Source: Guptibacillus hwajinpoensis (GTDB taxonomy: Bacteria; Bacillota; Bacilli; Bacillales; Bacillaceae_O). Taken from it: a DNA stretch of 64,000 nucleotides. The stretch covers positions 1 through 64,000 of the forward strand of contig JAENYN010000003.1 in the NCBI GenBank assembly GCA_016841765.1, in the 5' to 3' direction. Both the position numbers and the translations under genes were made by a program. This document shows positions 9,526 to 17,845 of the stretch, in pieces (the first letter of the stretch is position 1; the number at the start of each line of letters is the position of its first letter). The notes beneath the pieces were generated by a model. The model saw only the letters and a program-made list of their open reading frames with translations, was not told the DNA's origin and did not search any database.

Positions 9526-9858
9526 GTGCAAGAACCTACAAATTCCCCTAATAACCTGGCCTTATGTTCAACCAGGCCTATTTGTAGAGCGTTCGACTGA
9601 AGAAAATCAGGATAGAAATTGAGTGTGCCTCTAAGTGGCCATGGGTCTAGCGGTGATCAAGGATTCTCATGCGGTCTGTAGAGAATCATGTCAATAAGCC
9701 GGCAGATAGTAAATATAGATATTAACAGACTATGTCATCTGGAAGGCAAGCTGTCTTACAGAACAAGCTTTACAAACAAACTAATAGATGATAACGGGTA
9801 ATCTATGTATACAATAGGAAGAGAAACCCAAATGATACTAAAAAAGCAGGTGACATAG
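9526..9858. other. Gene-free stretch between gcvH and yusF
   Basis: No convincing gene. B. subtilis has the small gene yusG here; I find no equivalent. A 7-bp inverted repeat GATTCTC/GAGAATC lies at 9662-9687 and a weak CCTGG/CCAGG hairpin near 9555. Promoter elements for yusF were not resolved. Confidence 0.4.
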
Positions 9859-10227
9859 ATGGAGGACCGAGCAGAAAAAGTGATCATTGTAGAGGGGAAA
9901 TCGGATAAGAGAAAAATTGAGCCGATCATAAAAGAAAATGTACAGATCGTCTGCACACATGGCACAATGGGCGTGGAAAAGCTTGATGAATGGGTGGAAA
10001 GATTTTATGATCAGGATTTATACATTATGGTTGATGCCGATTATTCCGGAGACAAATTGAGGCGGCAATTTATTCAGGAGTTCCCATTCGCCCGCCATCT
10101 TTATATAGACCGTGTATACAAGGAAGTGGCTGCCGCTCCCGAGCAGCATCTTGCTATGCTGCTTGCGGCCGCAAACATCGACATTCATCCTGAGTTTTTG
10201 ATTGGGACAGGAAGTGAGAATAAATGA
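9859..10227 (+). CDS. yusF: Toprim-domain protein (YusF)
   Basis: A 122-residue stand-alone Toprim domain. The acidic motif is VIIVEGKSDK (about residues 8-17) and the DxD motif is MVDADYSGDK (about 57-66), both needed to bind Mg in topoisomerases, primases and nucleases of the OLD/M5 type. M5-like small Toprim proteins act on RNA, but the substrate of this group is not known. The stop overlaps the start of the next gene (ATGA), so it is translationally coupled to yusE. Confidence 0.88.
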   Translation: MEDRAEKVIIVEGKSDKRKIEPIIKENVQIVCTHGTMGVEKLDEWVERFYDQDLYIMVDADYSGDKLRRQFIQEFPFARHLYIDRVYKEVAAAPEQHLAMLLAAANIDIHPEFLIGTGSENK

Positions 10228-10547
10228 AGGAAGTGAATCAACAAGATATCCTGCAGGCAATAAACAGCGGGGAGACAGGAGCCGCCTACGTTTATACACC
10301 GATGTGCGGCACGTGCAAGCTGGCAGGTAAAATGCTTGAAGTGACCGAAGCGATGCAGCCCGGTCTGCAAATTCTGAAAGGTAATCTGAATCTCATGCCA
10401 GGATTGGCAGAACATTTGGAGATTGAAAGTGTGCCATGCCTGCTGCTATATCGTGCTGGCGGCATCGAAAAAATGTATGCATTCCGTTCAGTGGACTATG
10501 TAAATAAAAAACTGAAAAAGCATTGGATGAAAAGGCTCCGTTCTTGA
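10224..10547 (+). CDS. yusE: Thioredoxin-like protein (YusE)
   Basis: A 107-residue cytoplasmic thioredoxin-fold protein with an active-site CxxC in YTPMCGTCKLAG (about residues 28-31) and the cis-proline context ESVPCLLLYRAGG. No signal peptide. It overlaps yusF by four bases, an arrangement also seen in B. subtilis. A general disulfide reductase role is inferred; its partner may be an unknown redox protein or the Toprim neighbour. Confidence 0.88.
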   Translation: MKEVNQQDILQAINSGETGAAYVYTPMCGTCKLAGKMLEVTEAMQPGLQILKGNLNLMPGLAEHLEIESVPCLLLYRAGGIEKMYAFRSVDYVNKKLKKHWMKRLRS

Positions 10548-10599
10548 GACAGGGGGTTAGAGTCCAGAGCAAAGACCGAAAAATATGTAATGGTATCAT

Positions 10600-10680
10600 A
10601 GCTAGTGAATAGCCCCCCTTCCGTGATTCAGCTCTGTTTTTACCAAATTAACCTGCGGTGTTACGAGTAAGGGGCTATTT
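10600..10680 (+). terminator. Possible hairpin terminator after yusE
   Basis: AATAGCCCC (about 10607) and GGGGCTATT (about 10671) are inverted over a long loop and followed by a T-rich stretch. The loop of roughly 50 bases is unusual, so this is tentative. Confidence 0.35.
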
Positions 10681-10689
10681 CATTTCTGA

Positions 10690-10850
10690 TTATTTGTACA
10701 TCCGCTTATCTTTGTATCCATCGCATGACTTCTTCGGCCATTCCTGCTCCATTGCTCCCTCATTCCGCTTCTATTGTACAGCCCGTTAACTTATGGATTT
10801 TCACTTTATTATCCGCTTATTTTAAAGGTCGATATTTATGGGTTTTCTTA
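10690..10850. repeat. Weak TCCGCTTAT array, about 21-bp phase
   Basis: TCCGCTTAT or diverged forms begin at 10701, 10721, 10742, 10764 and 10812. Spacing is close to multiples of 21 but the motif is less conserved than in the other arrays. The rest of 10850-11200 is AT-rich leader of sigI in which I could not fix a promoter. Confidence 0.45.
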
Positions 10851-11219
10851 AGAACCGGGTCGTTTGGCTCAATTTTAAGAAGGATTGCGAAAAAAGCAGA
10901 AAAATGTTTTTACAAAAAATAAATTGTTGGATATAGTAATTTAAGAAGTGGATTTACTGTGAATATTTTGAATTCAATTCCAATTTTTACATATGAAACA
11001 TTCCTTTTTTATTCCTTTTAACTGGATAAAATTACCAAGAATATGAAAGAAAAGGATGCTATTTTACGGTTTAGAAACAAATCGATTGCAGACATTCTCT
11101 TGACCCATAAACTTGTGGTATAAACGTTGTGTGCCCTTTTTGCCGAAAGAGCAGGAGGGTGATTTGGATCATCTCTCAATCCCCGATATCAAACGTCTAA
11201 TAATGATGAGGTGAATGGA

Positions 11220-11972
11220 ATGGCACCGTTAAGCATGGGTGTTTTAAAAAAGCGATTTATGCGAGAGCCTGAAACAATAGAAGAAAAAGTCACCCTTGCA
11301 CAGCAGGGGGATTATTTGACCAGAAATGACTTGATTAAAGAATATCAGCCTTTTATAAAAAAGGTGATTTCAAAAGTATGCCATCGTTATGTAAATGAAG
11401 AAATGGATGAATACAGTGTCGGTTTGACGGCATTTAATGAAGCGATCGACCAATATTCCGAAAAGGAAGGCAGCCGCTTTTTGACGTTTGCCAACATGGT
11501 CATCCGCAGGCGTGTGATCGATCACATCCGGCGGGAACAACGCCAGACCCGCAACCTTGTGTTTCACTATGAGGAAGAAACGGACGAAAATATACAGGAA
11601 GAAACGTTTGCTGAGCAAAAGGCATCCATTGATCAATATACCCGTGAAGAGGAAAGCGCCGAACGGGTAACAGAGATCATGGAATATCAAAAACTGCTTG
11701 CACAGTATGATATAACCTTTAAAGCGCTTGTTAAACATTGCCCCAAACATATTGATGCGCGTGACAATGCGAAAGAAATCGCTTATTTGATTGCTCATGA
11801 TGAAGAACTCTCCCGTTATCTCAAAGATAAAAAAAGGCTGCCGATAAAAAATATAGAAAAAATGGTGGATTGCAGTCGTAAAACAATAGAGAGAAATCGA
11901 AAGTATATAATAGCAGTTGCGCTAATATATCTTGGCGATTTTCATTCACTACAGTCTTACATTGAGACATAA
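11220..11972 (+). CDS. sigI: RNA polymerase sigma factor SigI
   Basis: A 250-residue sigma-70-family factor of the SigI group. Region 2 is recognisable (LIKEYQPFIKKVISKVCHRY, DEYSVGLTAFNEAIDQY, LTFANMVIRRRVIDHIR) and the C-terminal region contains the SigI-specific helix-turn-helix ending CSRKTIERNRKYIIA. In B. subtilis SigI responds to heat and envelope stress; in clostridia its relatives sense polysaccharide. The ATG at 11220 follows GAGGTGA; an in-frame GTG at 11211 overlaps that site. Transcribed with rsgI 12 bases downstream. Confidence 0.93.
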   Translation: MAPLSMGVLKKRFMREPETIEEKVTLAQQGDYLTRNDLIKEYQPFIKKVISKVCHRYVNEEMDEYSVGLTAFNEAIDQYSEKEGSRFLTFANMVIRRRVIDHIRREQRQTRNLVFHYEEETDENIQEETFAEQKASIDQYTREEESAERVTEIMEYQKLLAQYDITFKALVKHCPKHIDARDNAKEIAYLIAHDEELSRYLKDKKRLPIKNIEKMVDCSRKTIERNRKYIIAVALIYLGDFHSLQSYIET

Positions 11973-11984
11973 AGGGGGGAGTCA

Positions 11985-13136
11985 ATGGTGAAACGCGGAA
12001 TCATAATGGAAATTAACCGCAAAAAAGCGGTTGTCATGACGAGGGACGGGGGATTTGAGCGGATCCGCCTGAAAAAAGGCCAGGCTGCACATCTTGGAGA
12101 AGAAATATTAATCCCCGAAGAACCTCAAAAACGGATGTTTCCTACATTCGTACCGTCAATTACTATGGCATCTGCATTTGCGGCATTCATTCTGGCGTTT
12201 GCCGGGATTTTTTCGTTCAATACTGAGCCTGTAGCGGCCTATGTCAGTATTGATGTGAATCCCAGTATGGAAGTCGGTGTGAATCAAGACATGGAAGTTC
12301 TTGAATACACATCGTTGAACGAAGACAGCAAGGCATTGCAAAAAGAGATAGAAGAGTTAAAAGGCTTGCCGCTTGCCAAGTTTGTAGAATCAGTTGTCGC
12401 ACTTATAAATGAAAAGGGATACTTTAACTCGAACCACGATGTGCTGCTCGCCACTACATCTATATTGAAAGGCAGCAATGAAAATGAGAAAGTACAGCAG
12501 TCACTTGCGCGCGAGCTTGCTGCCGTACAAAACCGTCTATTAACAAAGAATGAAGAAATCGCTGTGAAAGTCGTATCTGCTGATAAAGAAACAAGGGAAC
12601 ATGCAAAAGAGAACGGCATTTCAACAGGTAAATACCTTGTTTATAAAGATGCTGTAAACCAGGGTAACGAGCTGACAATGGATGAAGCCAGGACACTTTC
12701 AGTGACTGAGCTGAAAAAGAAGGCTGAATTGCGCCCTAAATTGGATAATAATGGAAAGGGAGTAAATATTCAGCATGCCGGCGGAAAAAAAGATGAGGAA
12801 GCTATACCCAATTCAAACGCGCCCGGACAAATAAAGAAACATCAAAACGAAAGCGGCCCTTCATCTAAGAAGGAACCGCCGGGCCAGTCCGATAAGCAAA
12901 ACGGTCAATCCGGCAACCAAGGCAATGGGTCTGATAAAGCACAAAAAAAAACAAATAATAGCTCAATGAGTAAAGCCGATGCTGAAAAGAATGGCAAAGG
13001 CAATGCGGGGCATAAACAGAATGAAAAAAAACAAAATAATGGCCACGACAACAGCAAAAACAACACCCAATCCAACAGCAACGGAAAAAGCAAAGGCAAC
13101 AACCAGTCGGATCACGGCCAAAATAAAAAGCAATAA
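11985..13136 (+). CDS. rsgI: Transmembrane anti-sigma-I factor RsgI
   Basis: A 383-residue anti-sigma factor. Residues 1-50 form the cytosolic SigI-binding domain, 56-78 a single membrane helix, and about 80-250 the outside domain. That domain starts with YVSIDVNPSMEV; the Asn92-Pro93 bond is the conserved autocleavage site known in RsgI proteins. From about residue 255 to the end the chain is very hydrophilic low-complexity sequence rich in Asn, Lys, Gly, Gln and Ser, with no carbohydrate-binding module. Such a tail could contact cell wall, but that is inference. A strong terminator follows. Confidence 0.93.
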   Translation: MVKRGIIMEINRKKAVVMTRDGGFERIRLKKGQAAHLGEEILIPEEPQKRMFPTFVPSITMASAFAAFILAFAGIFSFNTEPVAAYVSIDVNPSMEVGVNQDMEVLEYTSLNEDSKALQKEIEELKGLPLAKFVESVVALINEKGYFNSNHDVLLATTSILKGSNENEKVQQSLARELAAVQNRLLTKNEEIAVKVVSADKETREHAKENGISTGKYLVYKDAVNQGNELTMDEARTLSVTELKKKAELRPKLDNNGKGVNIQHAGGKKDEEAIPNSNAPGQIKKHQNESGPSSKKEPPGQSDKQNGQSGNQGNGSDKAQKKTNNSSMSKADAEKNGKGNAGHKQNEKKQNNGHDNSKNNTQSNSNGKSKGNNQSDHGQNKKQ

Positions 13137-13189
13137 GCGGGAAAAGGTGATTGGTTATTACATCTTTCCTTATTTCTCGGGAAATAATG

Positions 13190-13218
13190 ACACAGGCTTA
13201 CAGAAGCCTGTGTTTTTT
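13190..13218 (+). terminator. Terminator of sigI-rsgI
   Basis: ACACAGGCTT-acag-AAGCCTGTGT followed by seven T. Confidence 0.92.
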
Positions 13219-13237
13219 TCTGTTAAGGAAACGCTAA

Positions 13238-13699
13238 ATGAAAAGATTGTCGGATGATTTTTCAAGGGGATTTGACCGCAAAGCCGAATTTCATGGTATA
13301 GATGATATCCGGGAAGCGGTGATGAATGTGTATATTGAGTCGCTACAAAAGATGATTGCTGGTGCAGCAAATGCACCGCATGTACAGCCGTTGTTTCAAA
13401 AAGCAGGAATATGCGTTTTATTCATTTCGGAAGCCGAAACCGCCGCGATGAAAATGGGGGATGGAGAGCTTCAGTTCATGCGTGTTTTTGCGGAAAGCCG
13501 TCCTGACATCACTATCATCGGCACAGACGGAGCACTTGAAAACTTGATCACGGGTAAGAATTCGCTCCGCGCCCTTGAGCGGGATAAAGAGCTGTCAGTT
13601 AAATGCACGTTCCGGAATAAGCTCTGGCTTGAGTCGGTTTTTCTGATGAGTAAGCATCACAGCCAGCATAATTATTTAAGCAGTGTGCCGAGGGATTGA
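13238..13699 (+). CDS. yusD: YusD-like protein of unknown function
   Basis: A 153-residue cytosolic protein without clear catalytic motifs. The middle (LFISEAETAAMKMGDGELQFMRVFAE, ITIIGTDGALENLITGK) has an alternating strand-helix pattern that may reflect an SCP2-like lipid-binding fold; this is only a resemblance. Position beside yusE and metNPQ corresponds to yusD of B. subtilis. The ATG has an AAGGAAAC site. The gene ends inside the end of the convergent thioredoxin-like gene (28-base overlap, 13672-13699). Confidence 0.65.
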   Translation: MKRLSDDFSRGFDRKAEFHGIDDIREAVMNVYIESLQKMIAGAANAPHVQPLFQKAGICVLFISEAETAAMKMGDGELQFMRVFAESRPDITIIGTDGALENLITGKNSLRALERDKELSVKCTFRNKLWLESVFLMSKHHSQHNYLSSVPRD

Positions 13700-14094
13700 A
13701 TGATGTCCATGAATTCGGCGCGATCATCAAATGACGCTTCGATTTCATGCTGCTTATTCAGCAGAACGGTAGTGGGCAAACTTGTGCATTGATAGGCATC
13801 ATAGACCTTTGTCCCTTCATCCATAAGAATCGGAAACGTCCATTGCTGTTCATGTGCCATATTTAAGGCGTTGCCTGTGCTTGCCTCCCGTCCTGTCACA
13901 TTAATGGTGATAAATTCAAGCGGCGTATCTTCAGGCAGCGTTTTATAAAAAGCATCTTTTTGGGGCAGATCGCGCTGGCAGTCCGGGCACCAGGATGCCC
14001 AAAACGTGATCATAACATTTTTTCCTCTATAATCGTCCAGGGATACCAGATTTCCTGTTTGCATATCTGTTAACGTGAACTCCGGTGCATTCAT
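13672..14094 (-). CDS. TlpA-like cytosolic thioredoxin-family protein
   Basis: A 140-residue peroxiredoxin/TlpA-family protein with the active-site motif FWASWCPDCQRDLP (cysteines about residues 35 and 38) and the cis-proline segment TSLPTTVLLN. It lacks the N-terminal signal anchor of ResA/StoA, so it should act in the cytosol. AGGAGG precedes the ATG. Convergent with and overlapping yusD at the 3' ends; no terminator separates them. The substrate is unknown. Confidence 0.85.
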   Translation of the reverse strand: MNAPEFTLTDMQTGNLVSLDDYRGKNVMITFWASWCPDCQRDLPQKDAFYKTLPEDTPLEFITINVTGREASTGNALNMAHEQQWTFPILMDEGTKVYDAYQCTSLPTTVLLNKQHEIEASFDDRAEFMDIIQSLGTLLK

Positions 14095-14209
14095 TAACTC
14101 ATCCTCCTAATCTCCGGTGCCTGAAAGGCAGGAACCGGCTTCATCTTTTTCTCGCCAAAATAGTAAGTTTCTGTTTCTCATCGTAAAGCAAAATGTAAAA
14201 GTGTGCAAT

Positions 14210-14238
14210 TGAGGCCTGCTTGTCGAAGCAGGTCTATT
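14210..14238 (+). terminator. Hairpin with short T-run upstream of the S-box promoter
   Basis: GCCTGCTT-gtcg-AAGCAGGT then TATTTTTG. It may insulate the met promoter from transcription coming from the left; no plus-strand gene directly precedes it. Confidence 0.5.
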
Positions 14239-14252
14239 TTTGAATGTATTTG

Positions 14253-14281
14253 TTGACAGCTTATTATAACCATGCTAATAT
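14253..14281 (+). promoter_or_regulatory. Sigma-A promoter of the metNPQ leader
   Basis: TTGACA (14253-14258), a 17-base spacer and TAATAT (14276-14281) form a near-consensus vegetative promoter about 55 bases before the S-box aptamer. Confidence 0.85.
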
Positions 14282-14334
14282 CTTCATTAGTTTAAAAAAC
14301 ATTAGTCGTTTAACTCAATAAAGCATGACGTGTA

Positions 14335-14496
14335 CTCTTATCACGAGAGGTGGAGGGACTGGCCCGATGAAACCCGGCAACCGGCAGGCGCAATGCTTGC
14401 AAAGGTGCCAATTCCTGCAAAGCTGCGGCTTTGGCAGATGAGAGAAAGGAATTGTTCATTAAACCTTTCTGCTTATCTGTGCAGAAAGGTTTTTTT
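14335..14496 (+). ncRNA. SAM (S-box) riboswitch with terminator
   Basis: The aptamer runs from about 14336 to 14442. P1 is CTTATC pairing with GATGAG, and the conserved core contains GAGAGGTGGAGGGA, CTGGCCC, GATGAAACCCGGCAACC and AAGGTGCCAATTCCTGC. The terminator AACCTTTCTGC/GCAGAAAGGTT with seven T is at 14462-14495. SAM binding favours termination, so downstream metNPQ is expressed when methionine/SAM is low. Unusually, a dispersed repeat (14514-14698) lies between the terminator and metN. Confidence 0.96.
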
Positions 14497-14513
14497 ATAA
14501 GAATCTTTTCTGT

Positions 14514-14698
14514 AGGCTGTGTTAAAGCTCAATGTTGATTTTTGCACTAGTTGATTGGAGTGGAAGGTGCGAGACTCCCGCGGGACTAGCGGGACAGCTG
14601 AGACCCCGCAAGAGCGATAGCGATGAGGAGGCTCAGCGCCCGCCCCGCGGAAAGCGAGTACCTGCAACGGAAATCAACACTAGCGTTTAACAGAGCCT
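14514..14698. repeat. 184-bp dispersed element with terminal inverted repeats, copy 1
   Basis: Ends are AGGCTGTGTTAAA and, inverted, AGGCTCTGTTAAA; the sub-terminal GTTGATTT/AAATCAAC also pairs. The interior contains GTGGAAGGTGCGAGACTCC, GAGACCCCGC and CCGCCCGCCCCGCGGAAAGC. It matches copies at 17564-17745 and 41910-42093. No transposase is encoded. Sequence of this kind is widespread between genes in Bacillaceae genomes as I remember them. Confidence 0.88.
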
Positions 14699-14802
14699 TT
14701 CTTTAAGAAAAAAGGGGTGACACTGCTTTTGCCCTTAGATGCAAGCCGTATATGAATGACTCGTTCATATGTCAATACTTATGGAAGAAATGAGGAAACA
14801 AC

Positions 14803-15828
14803 ATGATACAGTTATCCAATATCGAGAAAGTCTTCAAGTCCAAAAAGGGACCGATCGAAGCTGTCAAAAATGTTAACCTTACGATTCAAAATGGTGAAAT
14901 ATACGGCATAATCGGTTACAGTGGTGCCGGGAAAAGTACGCTGCTCCGTATGTTGAACGGGCTGGAAAAACCGACGGGAGGTAATATCACTGTCGGGGAT
15001 TGGGATATGAACACGTTATCCGGCCGCCAGCTGCGGCTTGCCCGCCAGGAGATCGGAATGGTATTCCAGCATTTCAATCTGCTCTGGTCACGGACGGTTT
15101 ACGATAACATCGCGTTTCCGCTTGAGATTTCCGGAGTGTCCAAAGCTGAACGTAATGAGCGGGTCATGGAATTGATCAGGCTTGTCGGGCTGCAAGGACG
15201 TGAAGATGCGTATCCATCCGAATTGAGCGGCGGACAAAAACAGCGTGTCGGCATCGCCCGTGCCCTTGCCAATAATCCGAAAGTGCTGCTTTGCGATGAA
15301 GCGACATCCGCCCTTGATCCGGAAACGACCGATTCGATTCTTGACTTGCTTGTTGACATTAATGAGCGGTTCGGCCTGACAATTGTTTTGATCACGCATG
15401 AAATGCACGTCATTCATAAAATCAGCCATCGGGTTGCGGTCATGGAAAACGGATGTGTCGTTGAAGAAGGGAACGTCACCGACGTATTCCGGAAGCCGAA
15501 ACAGCAGGTGACAAAACGGTTCGTAAAACAGGTGACCGAGCCTGATGAAGCTGAAGAAACAATTGAGCATTTGCTGGCTCAATACGAACATGGCAGGGTT
15601 GTCCAGCTCACTTTCATCGGAAATGATGCGGAAGAACCGGTCATTCATGAAACCATCAAGAAGTTTAAAGTGACCGTCAATATTCTGCAGGGGAAAGTGC
15701 AGCAGACGAACAGCGGCACTTATGGAACACTGTTTATCCATCTTTCCGGGAAAGATGAAGAAATGGATAAGGCGATCAGCTATATAAAGCAACGCGGAGT
15801 GGAAGCAGAGGTGCTGAAAAGTGTTTGA
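14803..15828 (+). CDS. metN: Methionine ABC importer, ATP-binding subunit
   Basis: A 341-residue ABC ATPase. Walker A is GYSGAGKST (about residues 38-46), the signature LSGGQKQR (about 140-147), Walker B VLLCDEATSALD, and the switch histidine is in LITHEMH. The last 80 residues form the NIL domain that binds methionine and inhibits transport in this family. It works with MetP and MetQ to import D- and L-methionine. The ATG follows GAGGAAAC, and the gene lies downstream of the S-box riboswitch. Confidence 0.97.
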   Translation: MIQLSNIEKVFKSKKGPIEAVKNVNLTIQNGEIYGIIGYSGAGKSTLLRMLNGLEKPTGGNITVGDWDMNTLSGRQLRLARQEIGMVFQHFNLLWSRTVYDNIAFPLEISGVSKAERNERVMELIRLVGLQGREDAYPSELSGGQKQRVGIARALANNPKVLLCDEATSALDPETTDSILDLLVDINERFGLTIVLITHEMHVIHKISHRVAVMENGCVVEEGNVTDVFRKPKQQVTKRFVKQVTEPDEAEETIEHLLAQYEHGRVVQLTFIGNDAEEPVIHETIKKFKVTVNILQGKVQQTNSGTYGTLFIHLSGKDEEMDKAISYIKQRGVEAEVLKSV

Positions 15829-16477
15829 AAATGTAAGCTGGGATAAAGTCTGGGAAGCGACAATGGAAACATTGTATATGACAGTCATTTCTGTCAGTGC
15901 AACCTTCATTTTGGGAATTGTGCTCGGCCTTTTGCTGTTTTTGACGTCCAGAGGGAACTTGTGGGAGAACCGGCCGTTGAATATTATCATTTCAGCCTAT
16001 GTGAATATATTCCGTTCGATTCCTTTCATTATATTGATCATTTTGCTGATTCCATTTACTAAACTGCTGGTCGGAACGATGCTTGGTGCAGAAGCCGCAT
16101 TGCCGGCACTCATTTTTGGCGCCGCCCCCTTTTATGCAAGGATGGTCGAAATCGCGTTGCGCGAAATTGATAAAGGCGTCATCGAAGCATCGCGGGCGAT
16201 GGGCGCAAGCACATGGACAATCATCCTTAAAGTGCTGTTGGCCGAATCAATGCCGGCACTTATATCCGGTATTACGGTGACAGCCATCGCCCTTGTCGGT
16301 TATACGGCGATGGCAGGTGTAGTCGGAGCCGGAGGACTAGGGGATCTTGCCTATCTTGAAGGTTTCCAGCGCAGCCATAACGATGTGACACTTGTCGCTA
16401 CAGTAGTGATTTTGCTTATTGTGTTCGTATTGCAATTTATTGGGGATATTGTTGTAAACAAACTAGATAAACGCTAG
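15821..16477 (+). CDS. metP: Methionine ABC importer, permease subunit
   Basis: A 218-residue membrane protein with five predicted transmembrane segments and the ABC-permease coupling motif EASRAMGASTWTIILKVLLAE (the EAA loop, about residues 125-145). It starts with GTG at 15821, overlapping the metN stop by 8 bases, after GAGGTG; overlap suggests translational coupling. Together with MetN and MetQ it forms the MetNPQ importer (YusC-YusB-YusA in B. subtilis). Confidence 0.96.
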   Translation: MFENVSWDKVWEATMETLYMTVISVSATFILGIVLGLLLFLTSRGNLWENRPLNIIISAYVNIFRSIPFIILIILLIPFTKLLVGTMLGAEAALPALIFGAAPFYARMVEIALREIDKGVIEASRAMGASTWTIILKVLLAESMPALISGITVTAIALVGYTAMAGVVGAGGLGDLAYLEGFQRSHNDVTLVATVVILLIVFVLQFIGDIVVNKLDKR

Positions 16478-16491
16478 GAGGATTTTTCACC

Positions 16492-17322
16492 ATGAAAAAA
16501 CTTATTCTTACTATTAGTACTGTCTTATTAATCGGGTTATTGGCCGCTTGCGGCGGAAATGAAAATGGGAGCGGCGGCAAAGAGAGCAAAAAGCTTGTTG
16601 TCGGAGCTTCAAATGTGCCGCATGCAGAAATTCTGGAAGAAGCCCAGCCTCTCCTTGAAGAAAAGGGAATTGAATTGGAAATTGAAACATTCCAGGATTA
16701 TGTTCTTCCAAACAAGGCGCTTGCAGAGGGTGAATTGGATGCGAACTACTTCCAGCACATTCCTTATTTAGAAGACCAGAAAAAGGAACACGGGTATGAC
16801 TTTGTCAACGCCGGCGGCATTCATATCGAACCGATCGGTGTCTATTCAAAAGATTATAAAAGCCTGGACGATCTGCCGGAAGGTGCAACAATTATCATGA
16901 GTAACTCTGTTGCAGACCACGGACGCATGCTTTCTCTCCTTGAAAATGAAGGATTGATCAAGCTCAAAGAGGGCGTGGAAAAAACGAAGGCAACTCTTGA
17001 TGATATCGCAGAAAATCCGAAAAACCTGAAATTCAAGGCAGACATTGATGCAGGCATGCTTCCGCGAGCTTATGAAAATAATGAAGGCGATGCAGTCATG
17101 ATCAACACGAACTATGCGATCGATGCCGGCTTGAATCCGATGGAGGATGCAATCGCCCTGGAAGGCTCTGACTCGCCTTATGTGAATGTCATTGCGGTCC
17201 GTGAAGAGGATAAGGATAACGAAAGCATCAAAACGCTCGTTGAAGTTCTCCGATCTGATGAAATCCAGACTTTCATTAAAGAAGAATATAAAGGTGCCGT
17301 TGTCCCTGTAGACGGCGAGTAA
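16492..17322 (+). CDS. metQ: Methionine-binding lipoprotein
   Basis: A 276-residue substrate-binding lipoprotein of the NlpA/MetQ family. The signal peptide ends in the lipobox LLAAC (cysteine about residue 20), so it is anchored on the outer face of the membrane. VVGASNVPHAEILEEAQPLL and NALAEGELDANYFQHIPYL-like sequence are family hallmarks. It follows metP by 14 bases with an AGGAGG site and is ended by a terminator at 17326. Confidence 0.97.
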   Translation: MKKLILTISTVLLIGLLAACGGNENGSGGKESKKLVVGASNVPHAEILEEAQPLLEEKGIELEIETFQDYVLPNKALAEGELDANYFQHIPYLEDQKKEHGYDFVNAGGIHIEPIGVYSKDYKSLDDLPEGATIIMSNSVADHGRMLSLLENEGLIKLKEGVEKTKATLDDIAENPKNLKFKADIDAGMLPRAYENNEGDAVMINTNYAIDAGLNPMEDAIALEGSDSPYVNVIAVREEDKDNESIKTLVEVLRSDEIQTFIKEEYKGAVVPVDGE

Positions 17323-17325
17323 CTG

Positions 17326-17353
17326 CAAAACCCGGCTTATGCCGGGTTTTTTG
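17326..17353 (+). terminator. Terminator of metNPQ
   Basis: CAAAACCCGGC-ttat-GCCGGGTTTTTTG. Confidence 0.92.
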
Positions 17354-17563
17354 CATGTCATCAAGGTTTTGGCTTCCGGTTATATTACATTAAAACGGGA
17401 GGCAATCGCCCCCTCGAAAATAAAAACCAATTCCTTCGGGCAGTATCAATTCGAAGAAGCTTAACTTGTCCAGCTGGAGAAGCGAATGGGGAAGACCCCG
17501 CAGGCGAGAATCAGTGTGCAAACTTTCTTCTTTCCCAATCCTGTACTGTAACCTTTAAATAAA

Positions 17564-17745
17564 AGGCTGTGTTAAAGCTCTAAGTTGATTTTTCTACTAG
17601 TTGATTGGAGTGGAAGGTGCGAGACTCCTGCGGGACTAGCGGGAAGGTGAGACCCCGCAGGAGCGGAGCGACGAGGAGGCTCACCGCCCGCCCCGCGGAA
17701 AGCGAGTACCTGCAACGGAAATCAACGCTTCCGCTTAACAGAGCT
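17564..17745. repeat. 184-bp dispersed element, copy 2
   Basis: Same element as 14514-14698, beginning AGGCTGTGTTAAAGCT and ending CTTAACAGAGCT; the outermost base pair of the right repeat is lost. It lies between metQ and yurZ. The preceding part, 17354-17563, holds no recognisable gene, though GACCCCGCAGGCGAGAATC near 17495 looks like a decayed piece of a related repeat. Confidence 0.87.
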
Positions 17746-17845
17746 AAATAAAACAACAATGTATACACCAGTCATAAAGTCAGGATAGTTCCTATTTATA
17801 TGCAACATAATAAGCAGGAATCAAATTCAGACAGGAGGAAAAAGG

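Noticed and set aside
14473-14667. Open frames inside the 184-bp repeats (for example PRESRTFHSNQLV)
   Set aside because: Found in each repeat copy because the repeat is structured DNA/RNA; no ribosome site and both strands give similar frames.
15088-15990. 300-codon minus-strand frame across metN-metP
   Set aside because: Antisense to metN and metP with no initiation signals.
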